64,000 bases of DNA from Bugula neritina (GCA_964035545.1 OZ037767.1:8856207-8920206); one strand, 5' to 3'. Counted from the stretch's first letter, positions 1-18,362 are shown. Translations and numbers: made by a program. The notes: generated by a model not told the origin, from the letters alone.

Positions 1-2
1 AT

Positions 3-623
3 AATGGCCCACAGTTTTCCAGCCAGGAATTTACTAATTTCTGCAACAGTTTCCACATCAACCATGTCTTGTCACCTCCATACCACCCACCTTCAAATGG
101 TGAAGCTGAACGATTTGTCAGAACTTTTAAAAGCTCTGTGGACAAGAATTGTGAGGGAGGAGCATCTCTAGACGAGAGTATCAGACTTACATTAGCATCA
201 TACAGAACCATTCCACATCCTGCTTTGGAATGGAAAACACCTGCAGAAGTCCTGCATGGCCGCCAGCCCAGGGGCTTACTATCCCTTCTCCAACCTACTA
301 ATCACAAATACCCTAAACATGACAAGCCACAGACAACACAGTTCACTATTGACTCACTAGTGTACGCTCGTAACTACAGTACTGGTCCAAAGTGGATCCC
401 AGGAAGTATTATATCAAAACAAGGAAATGCTATCTACATAGTACAAACAGACAGTGGCAACTGGAAGAGGCATGCTAATCAGCTTCAAATTCGCCTGCCA
501 TCTACAAATATAAACAAATCAGTGGTACCCAACACACCCCAAGCTGATAATAATATTGTCCATCCTCATGAGAGGCGCTATCCAACCAGAGAGCGCAGAC
601 AGCCAGATTGGTACAAACCATAA
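3..623 (+). CDS. Ty3-type retroelement integrase, C-terminal part
   Basis: This is the 3' end of a retrotransposon pol gene; the frame is open from the window edge, so the 5' part lies outside. Codons 1 onward read an integrase catalytic core: NGPQF (the second acidic motif region), then YHPPSNGEAERFVRTFK, whose Glu is the last residue of the DDE triad. After that comes the usual basic C-terminal tail, ending in a PTRERRQPDWYKP-like stretch just before the stop. The element integrates retroelement cDNA into the genome. A purine run and a candidate 3' LTR follow directly. The frame shows no internal stop. Whether the whole element is intact cannot be judged from this end alone. It belongs to a different family from the Ty3-type element at 25-32 kb. 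Confidence 0.85.
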   Translation, partial: NGPQFSSQEFTNFCNSFHINHVLSPPYHPPSNGEAERFVRTFKSSVDKNCEGGASLDESIRLTLASYRTIPHPALEWKTPAEVLHGRQPRGLLSLLQPTNHKYPKHDKPQTTQFTIDSLVYARNYSTGPKWIPGSIISKQGNAIYIVQTDSGNWKRHANQLQIRLPSTNINKSVVPNTPQADNNIVHPHERRYPTRERRQPDWYKP

Positions 624-639
624 CTCTTAAGTCTAAATT

Positions 640-961
640 TGTGAGGGAGGAGTGCTATGTATTGAACTAGCCTTGTCAATACACCACATAGATGCATATT
701 ATGACATACCACATTTTATGTGCTGGGTTACTTTTTATTCTAATGTCTATTTGTTTAAACTCATTATATACAGTTTTTTGCCATATCAATATACAAGCCA
801 GTTGTTATTCTGTCACTGTTTATCTACATGTATTTTTATGTCAGTTACTTGTTAGCTTCAATACAATACAGTCATACATTCTACTCTACAGCCAATCTTA
901 CTTATACGTGCTTAATCTTACTGTTTACTCTTGTTTAACATAAATAACAAGAACACAACAC
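640..961 (+). mobile_element. Candidate polypurine tract and 3' LTR
   Basis: A purine run (GTGAGGGAGGAG) lies 17 bases after the integrase stop and is followed by TGCTATGT, a typical LTR start. An LTR beginning at 652 could end near 961 at AACACAACA, about 310 bp, giving TG...CA ends. The 5' LTR is outside the window, so the right border rests on the TG/CA rule only. Confidence 0.5.
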
Positions 962-1004
962 CATTCTTACGATAGATTTAAATATCCAGTTGCTCCCTCT
1001 TGCA

Positions 1005-1151
1005 TTAAGCGCGGCTAAATTTTTTTGCTTTTTCCATCATCACGTCATACAATTCAGAGGCATCTTTAGACTCTAATACAATTTCAAAACTTGATAGAAA
1101 TGGCATAATTTCTAAAATAGTTTCACCAGTATTTATATTAATTTTTTCCAT
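1005..1151 (-). CDS. Small ORF of unknown function, 48 codons
   Basis: An uninterrupted 48-codon frame starts with ATG at 1151 and ends in TAA. The protein is acidic in the middle and ends in a basic KKFSRA tail; I see no signal peptide or membrane segment. It lies 39 bp downstream of the SAP-like frame on the same strand, a compact polycistron-like spacing unusual for animal genes. I do not recognise the family. The context suggests it belongs to the same mobile or viral-derived block, but this is inference, and a chance ORF is possible. Confidence 0.35.
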   Translation of the reverse strand: MEKININTGETILEIMPFLSSFEIVLESKDASELYDVMMEKAKKFSRA

Positions 1152-1189
1152 CTCACAAAATAAAAATATTTAAACTTTTATAGAAGATT

Positions 1190-1697
1190 TTAACAATGTA
1201 AACATTTTTGATTTAATAATTTGACAAATGACTCGAGATTGCGCTTTGGTAAACCCTGAATCTCGTAGGTTTGAAACCAATTACCTCTAGCGGCTTGCTC
1301 TTTTAACACGGGCTTGATTTCAGGTTGATTATACAATGCCATAATTTTTTCCTTAAATGATTTTATAACCGGATCTATGGCTTTTAGTGTGGGTACATAA
1401 CTCGTAATCCACTTCTCTAAGTCATCTATTTTTTCTTTGGCTTTAGTCATCATATTTCTTTTACTATGCTTTACGGCTTGTGGTATTAGCGGAGCTTGTT
1501 CAACATTGGGAACCGGCTCATCCATAATATTTGCAGGAGTCAATAGTTGTACAAGTTCAGCCTTTTAAGTTGAGAGTATTCTTTTTAGGCCTCTCCGCTT
1601 AGCCAAGGCCTTGAGGTCCTTGACCGTTGAAAAGTGTTTATTATATAAAAATTCTTTAGGTATATCAAAATCAATTTCTATATAATAAAATGGATAG
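1190..1697 (-). pseudogene. SAP-like domain gene fragment, interrupted
   Basis: Reading the minus strand from 1697, an open stretch contains TVKDLKALAKRRGLKR, stops at TAA (1565-1567), and continues in the same frame with KAELVQLL and then about 110 more codons. Together the two sides resemble a SAP DNA-binding motif split by the stop. The downstream part has a lysine-rich helical stretch (residues around KAKEKIDDLEKW), then RGNWFQTYEIQGLPKRN and a C-terminal LLNQKCLHC. No ATG precedes the first part. Further upstream (about 1850-1740, minus) a short frame reads KWRELYNGQALLGPVD, which may be another piece of the same gene. I cannot assign the family; a large DNA transposon or viral-derived block is one possibility. 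Confidence 0.45.
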
Positions 1698-2097
1698 AAC
1701 TAAGAAACATTTTTTTTCAATGAGGTTCATTGCACAGGCTGCCGATTAGCACAGGAATCAACCGGTCCTAAGAGCGCTTGCCCATTGTACAGCTCTCTCC
1801 ATTTATTATAAAAAAGTTCTTTTAAACTATGGGAAATGATTTACACAAACATTACTACTCATTTACATGACTAGTCGTAACACTGCTAGGTCAGTTGCTA
1901 TCAAGAGTTAGCTCAATTGCTAATACTATACAACTGTAAGGCATTGCTGTAATTTCTATCACTAGTATCTCGATACATAGAGCATTGCTGTATATAGAGA
2001 CTAGATATTTAATGTAAATTATACTGCACACTGCTCGACTCTCATGCGTGCACGCCTTGACTGTGAAGTGGTCCTGATTCATTTTTAGAGTTGTCTC

Positions 2098-2260
2098 ATG
2101 CGTGCACAGATTCCTGTATTTTGTGTAAAAGTGAGCTAGAAAAGTGAGCCAGAACCATAAAATAAATTTATTTATTTTTGGAGTTGTCCCTACCCCTCAA
2201 AGCATGCACAGGTTCCTGTATTTTGTGTAAAAGTGAGCTAGAAAAGTGAGCCAGAACCAT
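2098..2260 (+). repeat. Direct duplication of about 57 bp
   Basis: The stretch TTCCTGTATTTTGTGTAAAA... through GAGCCAGAACCAT occurs at about 2103-2158 and again at 2203-2260 with almost no change, and each copy is preceded by a related GAGTTGTC sequence. No coding frame is associated. It is a local duplication of unknown origin. Confidence 0.75.
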
Positions 2261-2261
2261 C

Positions 2262-2879
2262 AAAGTTCTGCTACTTAAGCTAAATAATAACATAAAATAC
2301 ATATATTACACTTAAATCTATAAATGTCGTTCAAGTGGGAAGCGTCCATGTGGGAATCATCTAAGTGGGATGACACCCATGTAAATAAATATAAATATTT
2401 ACTAGTATGCTGTGCTGTAATCATGCAGTGTGCTATGAGTAAATTAAAATATCATCTACATATTTTTATTATTGCAAAAGTTGGAGTAAAGGATTGATAG
2501 CTAAAGTTATAAGTCTATTGTACAAAACTTCAACCAGCGCTGATTGAAATACCATTTAAAATCTGTGACATATATTTTCTTCTGTCAATTTCAAATTTGA
2601 TTTGATTATAGTAGTTGCTTGAACTAAATTTCAAATGTCTATAAATTTACAAGTTTAGATTAAATGGCCAGGGGTCATTTAAAGAGTATGTGTATACAAG
2701 CCTGTGTTGTGTGTGTAGAGACAACATAGCCAAACTTCAACGATTGGGAGCTAAATTTGGTATTCTGCTCTGTTATGATTTGAGGTTTCAGGACCGTAGC
2801 TTATATAGTGAGTTACGGAGGGAGCACTGTAGAAAATATACGTTTGTATAACATATACTAAATAAGGTATATGTATATA
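2262..2879. other. Gene-free stretch with dispersed repeats
   Basis: No coding signal is seen. Parts recur elsewhere in the window: the segment around 2400-2520 resembles 33455-33590 and the reverse complement of 10910-11060, and 2630-2680 resembles 21660-21710. It looks like P450-flank repeat material rather than a gene. Confidence 0.5.
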
Positions 2880-3074
<195 letters not shown>

Positions 3075-3439
3075 TAATACACACACTAATACACACACTA
3101 ATGCACACACTAATGCACACACTAATACACACACTAATACATTATAATATGATGTAATGTAACATAATGAAATACAATGAAATATAATGAAATATTTACC
3201 CATGCGAACAAAAGCACATAATAAGTAAAGTGCAAATATTTAAAATATTACTTAATGATTATTTATATGTTCCATTGAAGCTATGTATGAATATGAGCAA
3301 ATTATATGCCAATTGTTGTGTTATTTATTATATTGAGTTCATACACTTTGCAGTTTAAAGGGTAAATTGAACACCTCAATTTTGAAAATAACAAACATAC
3401 TTTATTATTATTACACACCATCTACAATAAAAGGTCAAA

Positions 3440-3654
3440 GTTATATTGTAGCATGAATGACTTTGATATATCAGCCAATCACTGATCTGTTAGCTCATGC
3501 GTATAACTGATAATGCAGTGTTATATAATAACAGTCAGTCTCAACTAGTTCTTTCAGTGCAATTGACTACTAGCAGTATAGACAGGTTAGTTATCCAGTT
3601 AGAGCTCAGCTACTCCACATCAAATCAGAAGAATTGAACTTTAGTGACAGCAGA
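3440..3654 (+). promoter_or_regulatory. P450 copy 1 promoter and 5' UTR
   Basis: This block is conserved upstream of P450 copy 2 (18363-18540, minus strand) and in the relic at 23600-23735. Shared landmarks are GTAGCATGARTGACT, a CCAAT box (AGCCAATC, 3473-3480), CTCATGCGTATAACTGAT and a TATA-like TTATATAATA (3521-3530). Transcription would start roughly 25-35 bases after the TATA-like sequence. The spacing and the conservation across copies are seen; the promoter function is inferred. Confidence 0.6.
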
Positions 3655-5760
3655 ATGGTACTGGCTACCACACCTGTCTTAATTGCCATAGCATTATCAT
3701 TGCTGGCTTACTTGTTTATCAAATGGCTAAAGGTATGTAACTGGAATGTAACTAGAAACTTGAGTATTCGGGTTATCAAAAAGGTTTATAATTACCTCAT
3801 TTAAAAAATATTGAAATCAACATTAAGATGTTTCCTTGTTTGGAAGTCAAACTAAATAGCATGTGTACTGTACAATCTCTCAACGTTTTGTGTTAGGTAA
3901 GTAAGTGTCGCTAGGTTGATCAATAACTTAAGCTGAGTAACTGGGTCTAACAAAAAACAAACTATATTGTATAAGTGAAAATCATTTTTTAGTTTAGGTA
4001 TATGCTTTGCTGTAATCTTATTACACGTTTTTGCGTGCAGGTAAAAATCACTGATTGCATGGTAAATACAACATGCATATTTTACTTCAAGCAAGCAATA
4101 TAAAGAGCTTTATTGATTAGTATATGTATGAGTAATAGCTTTATTAATTAGCATACAGTATGTATACGTGCAACAGCTGATGTTATAATTCAGGATCCAC
4201 TGAGAAAGATACCAGGTCCAAGAGGATTACCATTCATAGGTAACACATTATCTGTTGATTCAACTAAACTTCACATGATACTGTATGACTGGGCAGAGAA
4301 GTATGGAGATATTATGAAGATATCACTATTCAACACTCCTATGGTGGTAGTTAACTCAACTGAACTGGCCTACGATGTTTTAGTAAAAACTGGTAAATCT
4401 TATTACTTCTATGATGTGTTGTCATATGTATTTGTGTAAGTATATTATCAGCAGATTAGATGCGCCTTTAATAAAACATTCAAAGTGTTGCACAGGTTTT
4501 TGAATACAGGTTCAGGTTTTACAATTTGACTGTTTTTCTCCAACTGCATGTTCTACTCCCTATGAGCTATTTATTAGTTAAACAGGCTTTATGACTTATT
4601 TAAGGTACAGACTTTCAAGGCAGACCATCATCTGCAAGGGTAGACCTAGTTATGGGTTATAATAACCTGGTTATGAGAGTAAGTTCAAATATGTACAGTG
4701 ATGAGTTCAGTAGTCATGCATTTGCTTACAATATAGCTCGTTGACTTAATAATAATTATTATATGTCTGTATATAGTGAGCATTTCAACTTATGAAATAA
4801 TATGCTGAATAATCATTTGACTATTGTTGAATCTACATGTAGCTTACACATAAAAATTTTAAAGTCTATATTTTTCTACATGGTAATTATTATTTAGTTA
4901 TAGATGCTTTTCCTAGCTATGAGAAAATTTTTTAACTTCAAGTTGTAGTATTTAAATACACATTTGAGGCACTAATTTTAGTCAATTGATGAACCTGGAT
5001 ATCAGCAAAGAAGACACTACGCTATTAAAGCAATCAAAGCATACGGTGAAGGGGTGGCCCACCTCGAGGATATAATACAAAGCATTACAATCACACTGAT
5101 TGATGACATCACAAAACAAGATGGCCGACCTATGGATGTTGACCAGCTATGTTACGGATTTCTCTGCTGTGTGATGGCTTCTTTGGTATGTTTAAAACTT
5201 ACTATGGTGGTTAGAACAGATAATTGTAGTTGAATGAGAAGTATTTAGTTGAAGTTGCATATTATAAATTTGATCAACAAAATAACACTTTTCAGCTGTA
5301 TGGTGAAGAGTATGCTTATGATGATCCAGTGTGCGAGTCTATTAGCAGGATGACAACAGAAGTGTTGAAAGCTATAGATCTCGTGTCACTCGGAGCTCTT
5401 TTTGACAGTTTTCCTGTTCTATTTAAGCAAGATTTCTTTCTCAAAGAAACTCGGAGGCAATTTCAGCAGGCACGCAATTTCGTAGATGAATCACTTTGCA
5501 AAAAAATTGCGGAGTATAAAGTGAGTTATACATACAAAATTACATATTTATAATTTTCCTTGAATGTGTCTACATCAGTTCTTATAAACAGCAAACAAAT
5601 TTAACTAAAAAGATTGTTGGTTGAGCAGTAAAGCCAAAGCTGACAGGAATTGCCATCTGCAATCTATCAGTTATAATATATTCCAAATCAATTCAGCGCA
5701 TATGAGCACAACATTAATTATGAGACAAAATTAGTTAGGCAAACAATATGTAGATGAAAG

Positions 5761-5842
<82 letters not shown>

Positions 5843-7940
5843 AATCTGTGTACAACAGCTGTTTCGAGATTTGTCCGCAAACAGCGGGAAACTCATGAGG
5901 AGTAGCAATCTTCAAGTGTTGGTCACTACTAGAATTTTGTTCAGAGTGTAACATGGCAAAGACTTTTGTCACTACAGGCTGAGTTTGATGAGAACTGTCT
6001 GAAAGGAATATTGGATCAGCTGATCTTGATTCAGAAACAGGAAGTTGGTACAAATGACCCAGTTATGGATGATGATGCAATTCAAGACATTATGTTGGGC
6101 TTGATATTGGGGGGTATGTGTAGTTAAATCTAAGTAATTAGAAGTATTATTGCTATATCATTCATCTACAGCTTATATAAAGAGTGTAAGCCAGCTCTTA
6201 TGTGCTAAGGGGAGGCAAAAGTTTGTACCTACCTTTTAAGTTACATGCAGCTTCAACTAACATATTATAGTTATATTACAAACTCTATGAAACTATTTGT
6301 TGAATATATAAGCATGGAAAGCACATCGTCAAGTAAAAAGTTTTTTTAGCTGCAGGCATTTATTAATTTCTACTTTTAGTAATATACCATAATTCAACTT
6401 TTCAATAAACTGAAGTTGGCTCAAAATTCATGAAAATTTGCTATATAGGGTAATTCTATGTGTTGATTCTAAATATTATGCATCTAGCAAAGGACACTAG
6501 CGGCAACATTAAAGCATAATGGCATTGTAGATTGATGTCTGTTCGTGTGTGAGTATGCATGTGTGCGCCTGTGTTGGTGCAGGCGTGTGTGGGCTGTGAT
6601 AAAAACACTAGAAAAAGATATTGAAACTCTAGGATAATTAGAGAACTGTGATTACTTACTGGAGTTATATTTGATAATATTTCCTTAGTTTGTGACAAAA
6701 AACCCTAATACAGTAGCGAGGAAATTGTAAAAAAACCCAAAAACTAGAAATATTGAGCATGTACTCAATTAAGTAAAATAACCTTCGTTCTTGTATAATT
6801 ATTTTATAAAATTAATATAATGCTTTCATTTTCTGGTATAGGAATGGCGACTAGTCATTCTGTACTCTGTCAGGCTTTCCTTGACTTTCTTCATGAACCA
6901 GATTTACAGAAGAGATTTCAAGATGAGATTGACTGTCAGTTTGAACCATCCCAAATCATAACTCTGAAAGATAGGTACCTAGTTTTTTTATTATTGCATT
7001 ATTGACAACAACCAAAGTAGAAGATCTATTTAATTTCTTGGATATAACAAAGATGACTGTTTTGTATGTTTACTTACAGGCCAAAGCTGCCATTACTACA
7101 GGCATACATATATGAGAATCTTCGATACAATACAGTCAACCCTATCCTAGTTGCTCATAGGGCTATTCGGGACACAAAAATTGCTGAATACGAGGTAAAA
7201 GATATCAAAGTAGCTGAAAATATGTCACATATGATAAATCTTTTTTACAATTATTAATGCCTATACATGTCCTTTGAGTATATGTGCTAGTGAGCTAGTA
7301 ATTTTATTGGAAATTAATGAACTTGAAAAACTTTTAATTATACTTTATTTGTATCACTACAGGGCTTTGCCAATTTCCCTCACTCTATATATTTATCATA
7401 CATAAATTAAACAAACTCTTTATAGATTTCAGCTAATACAAATGTGTTGGTAAATGCTTTCTACACATCTCACAATCCGAGTGCTTATAAAGATCCATTT
7501 ACCATCAAACCAGAAAGATTCCTTGATGAACATGGAGCTGTTGTACCACCTGGTCATCCTGCTCGTCATAAGTATGTATTCAACAGTTTATCAAACATAA
7601 CATATTAGGCTAATATATTTCAAACATTTTAATGAATATTTTAGAAAGCTGATCTTAACTGAATAAAAGATGGCTAAAGACAGTTATTAAAATTAATTTA
7701 AAAAGAATGTATAAACATATTTGTTGCAGTTCTGTTGGCCTATCTTTTGGAAGTGGGATGAAAGGCTGTATTGGGAAGAACTTAGCCGAGACTAGAATTT
7801 TTCTGTTTCTAGCTAATATACTACAAAAGTTTACTATCTCACCTGATGGAAACCTGCCGAACCGAGATGTTAGAACCTACAATTTTGTTGGAGTGTTGAC
7901 CCCACCGAGTGTGTCAGTAAAGTTTATCCGCAGACAATAA
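3655..7940 (+). CDS. Cytochrome P450, copy 1
   Basis: Microsomal P450 of the CYP2 clan (CYP1/17-like in feel), 506 codons. Exons: 3655-3732, 4194-4392, 4605-4678, 4982-5185, 5296-5520, 5978-6113, 6842-6974, 7080-7194, 7426-7571, 7730-7940, all with GT-AG junctions and an unbroken frame. Residues 5-24 form an N-terminal membrane anchor; IPGPRGLPFIGN follows as the proline hinge. ExxR is ENLR (362-365), PxRF is PERF (417-420), and the haem loop FGSGMKGCIG carries the ligand Cys450. The I-helix reads GGMATS (305-310): the acidic residue of the usual (A/G)Gx(D/E)T is Ala308, whereas copies 2 and 3 have Glu there. It may therefore be catalytically altered, for example acting without normal O2 activation, or be decaying. 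The start codon matches the other copies. Confidence 0.93.
5764..5840. repeat. (TA)n microsatellite in P450 copy 1 intron 5
   Basis: Almost pure TA for 77 bases, 137 bases upstream of the exon 6 start. Tyr/Ile-rich frames across it are artefacts of the repeat. Confidence 0.97.
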
Positions 7941-9361
7941 ATTATTTATAGTAACTACTCTTTGATCTAATAAACATAAAACCAAAGTAGGGCCTAAATA
8001 TGAATAGTAAATCGGAATCACAATATAATTCTATAATGGCGTATGGCAGCCAACATTAATTTCTATATTTATATATTTAGTATATTTTGTTATAATTTTA
8101 TTGTCAGGAAACCTATACTATTTAGATGATGACCCTACAAACTTATGGTCATTACGAAATGTCTTCTTATAGGTAATTGTAGCTATCAAAATCATGCTGG
8201 TTGTTAGAAAATGCTGTCGAAATAAACTAATATTATTTTGTGAAAAAATTAAGATTCAAAACAATTACGCAATGTTTCTGTATTGTTGAGTGCTTATAGC
8301 AGACACTCCAAGACGTAATTTGATATTAAAAACTTCCTGACACACTTATTTTATGACATTATATTTTTGCTCATTCAAGCAGTTTTGTTACATATCAAAT
8401 CTTTTGCACACCTTTGCCAAATTAACTTTGGGATTTCTAATTTGATTACTTGCTAGCAACACTTTTGTTTGGCTCTGCCTAGAGCAGCATTATAAAACTA
8501 ACAGATTTAATATGTAGTTGTAATAGAGTTAAAATATATGATAGAAGAACTACAGTTTCACTAAACTGTAGATATGCAAAGATTTAAAAAGTTGATTTAT
8601 CAAGTTATAAAACTCTTAAGTTGTACACAATCACTCCTAATAGCAAATAACAGGAAAATAAGTATGACTATATATGCACTGGCATGTAATATACTTACTC
8701 AGCTACTTCCTTAGCCTGGGAAACAATCTGTGTTTGCAGTAAATTGTTATATATGAAATGTAACACAGTGCTTAAACAGTATGAAACTAAGGCTAGAAAG
8801 TTACGAGATGCAAACAATTAGTTTGGAGGAGGGTAGCTCAACAATTACCATTTTGCTTTAACACTTATGGTCTGTGATGTTGGACAATTCATTTCACATC
8901 AACTCATTACAAAATACTCTGAATTTTATTTTACTTGAGTAATGTTTTGTTTATGGCATCTCAAATTGTTATTCTGTTTATACTCCATAGTCTACATATG
9001 GATAGATGATAAAGGCAATAATATTTACTAGTCACAATGTATAGCTGCATTATAATATAGAAAAAAATTGAAGGAAGCATTTAGTAACACATGGCATACT
9101 TGGTATTGAACCAGGGTAAAAAGGCTCATGATAAAGTTAGCTGAGCAGTAAACAGTGACATGATAACAGTTAGTTGATAACACATTTATCTTTATATAAA
9201 AACATGTAATAACTGAACAAGGTGAATGACCTTATGAAATTCCAGCATAGTTATTGTCTATAAATAAACCTGTTATCAAAGCAGCTTCCCTGTGAGTACG
9301 GTTTTAGTACATGAGCTGCTTTTATTGCTACTAACAAGCAGTATATTTCAACTATGTTGTG
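7941..9361. other. 3' flank of P450 copy 1, no gene
   Basis: AATAAA at 7969-7974, 29 bases past the stop, is the likely poly(A) signal. From about 8000 to 8600 the sequence resembles the 3' flank of copy 3 (about 41840-42600), so these two genes were duplicated together with their downstream DNA. The segment 9257-9330 (AGCTTCCCTG...) recurs at about 20690-20765. No other coding signal is seen. Confidence 0.6.
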
Positions 9362-9362
9362 C

Positions 9363-9397
<35 letters not shown>

Positions 9398-9475
9398 TAT
9401 TGATTGATTTATTTATTGATTGATTTATTTATTTATTGATTTATCTATTGATTTATTAATTTATTTATTTATTGC
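9362..9475. repeat. Degenerate (GATT)n/(ATTT)n microsatellite
   Basis: Eight GATT units are followed by a decaying mixture of TTATTGATT and TTTATTTATT units. Confidence 0.95.
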
Positions 9476-9639
9476 ATATCACAGGAATGACAACAGATTG
9501 CAAAATTCATATTTATAGCTGATAATGCATGTTTTCTAGATTGTCAAGTTGTTGTCTAAATTTGCTTTCCAAGGAATTTAAAGTTTAAAATAACAAATTG
9601 ATTATGTCTAGCTAGTAACTACCCATTAATATTTCACAA

Positions 9640-10045
9640 TAAGGCTATTTTTATCTATAGACAAGCTTAACTTAAAATATGCAGTTTGATTTGAGTTTAA
9701 TAGAATCATTCATGCATGCACATGCAGGCATTCAAGATTAAGCAGAAAGACTGGCCCATATCACTGAGTTTGACCTTTAACCTGCTTTCATGTCTCAATT
9801 TAGCTGCAATTGAAGATATCAATACATGGGAGGACATTAATAACTTTTGTTGGCAAAAGCATTTATAACAGTCTGATTTGAATTCAATATTTATAGATAA
9901 TGTTCAAGTAACTGCCCATCACTATTGTGCAATGAGGCTATTTTCATCTAGACAAGCTCATGGAGACAGAAACATTCAAACAGTCTGAACTGAATGAAGC
10001 TTTTGGAAGTGAAATCCCACCCTACAAAGACCAAACTCCCCCTCC
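9640..10045 (+). repeat. Dispersed repeat, copy a (about 400 bp)
   Basis: Nearly the same sequence occurs at 19830-20245 in the same orientation, including CATATCACTGAGTTTGACC and CTGCCCATCACTATTGTGCA. Short open frames exist in the second copy but differ between copies, so coding is unlikely. The family is not recognised. Confidence 0.7.
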
Positions 10046-10049
10046 CCCT

Positions 10050-11590
10050 TCTTATGATTCGTTTAGGGTTATCTTCCCACATGTGAGAAGATAACCCTAA
10101 ACCATTCATAAGAAGTACATCTAATGGAGGGATAACTCTTAATAAGCAATGTACAAATATATAGTGAGTGTATAATGTGAAAGCATAAACCATATTACAC
10201 ATTGCAAATAATTTATGCCAGAGGTGTCAAACCTTTTTAGGGCAATGGCCATTGAAATTGAATATTCCATGGCCACATTTTGAACTTTAGCTTGAGCTGG
10301 GGGGGGGGGCCACAGTATCAGTGTTTCCAAATTACTGTATTCCAAATTATCATGACTCATTACACAATGAAATAAAGCCCAATAGTTATTGCAGGCTGCA
10401 TTTTTTTAGCATGTATATAAATTTAAAACATTTAAAAGTGGTTTTTCAACTCTAATTCACATATATGTGCAATTAATAGTTTTATTTGTTGTGCCCGCAT
10501 AAATAGAGGCTAGGGGCCACATCCAGACCTGGGGCCACCTGTTGCATGCATGCAGACAGCCCTGATTTATACTAACAGATTAGGCAAATCTGCTTACATT
10601 AACTTTAAGGTAAACAGTTCACTGCTTCATGCATAAATTCTTTGGCAGATCACAGTAAAGTTTTTGTACAAATAAGCTGTAACCATCATTACCGCTAAAT
10701 TATTTTGACAAAACTTAATATACTCACAAAGCACTAAGAGCTGTCACCTGTGTAATCAGGTTTTAGACTTATGAAACACTTTAATACACAGCAACTAGCA
10801 GATTAGAGTAATTTAATATAATAAAATATAAAATGAGATAATTTATTATAATTAAAAATAGACGGGTAATCTATAGTATAATATAATATATTAGCACCTG
10901 ATAAAGTTTCTCTTTGATAAAGCAGTACAAACTTATAACTTTAGCTTTTAATCATGTACTCTAATTTGCAATACTGAAAATTTGTATAGATGATATATTT
11001 TCATACTTATAAGGCACTGATTAGAGCATATATAGCATACTAATGTGTCTTCATAATATCTACATGAAATGCACAAACAATGCTTTATAAATGGAAAAAT
11101 CAGTTAAGTTATACTATATTATAGGCCTACTATAATAAATTGGTATATCATTCTATAATTTAAATTATTTCAATTTATATGTTATTTTATTAAATCAATT
11201 TTTAGTTTATTAGTAGTGTATTAAAATGTTTTAAGTTTAAAATCATGTCAATAGGTGAGGGATTTCTGAATGCGGAAAGTGTTACTTTGTTATGTAGGGT
11301 AGGCCTACCTATATTATAGTATTGACATAACAATTTAGCAGTAATGATGGTTACAACATTGTACAAAAACTATAACCGTTACTGTGATATGCTAAAGACT
11401 TTATGTATAAAGCAGTGAACTGTTTAGCTTAAAGTTAATGTAAGCAAATGTGCATAATCTGTTAGTATAAACTAATTGTAATGTGTTATGACTGATGAGA
11501 GTTTCGCTATATTTTTACATTGCTTATTGAGAGTTATCCTTTCATTAGATGCTTTACTTCGTATGATTAGTTTAGGGTTATCTTCTCACA
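10050..11590. repeat. Large inverted repeat (P450 3' flank, tail to tail)
   Basis: The left arm (about 10050-10870) reappears in reverse complement in the right arm (about 11590-10910), with about 40 bases between them. Landmarks in both arms are AGATAACCCTAAAC, GGATAACTCT, AATAAGCAATGTA, ACTAACAGATTA, GCTTACATTAACTTTAAG and AACAGTTCACTGC. The right arm directly follows the 3' end of P450 copy 2. The same sequence also follows the P450 relic at 23788-24642 and continues at 32909-33180. Confidence 0.8.
10219..10564 (+). mobile_element. Non-autonomous hAT-like element, copy a
   Basis: It starts CAGAGGTGTCAAACC and ends ACAGCCCTG, which fits hAT termini (CAGGGGTG...CCCTG). It is flanked by 8-bp direct repeats, ATTTATGC on the left (10211-10218) and ATTTATAC on the right (10565-10572). 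The opposite arm of the inverted repeat lacks it (site near 11465-11472), so its borders are confirmed by an empty site. It has no transposase. Confidence 0.8.
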
Positions 11591-11903
11591 TGTAGGAGAG
11601 CAAGAAGACAGGAGCTTGGTAGCACAAGAGCATAACAATTGTTGCCTCAAACAATAGGATTCTTTGTATTTTACCCAAAGAAACTTTTATTTTTTTATGC
11701 ATTTTTGTTAAAATGCATATGTGATTACTATAATGTTATAGCATCAATTATATAAACATAAAACTTTTTAAAGCGGCTGACAGATATCATTGATCATTTA
11801 TAGTACATTGTTCATGATTAAATATACATACTTGAGCATAATAATTATGTTTGATGTGTACAGGTATAAGAAAGTAATGTTATTCATCAAAGTTTCATTT
11901 AGT

Positions 11904-18362
<6,459 letters not shown>

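Noticed and set aside
6536-6600. GT-rich stretch as a Z-DNA or regulatory site
   Set aside because: It is short and degenerate, with nothing specific to support a function.
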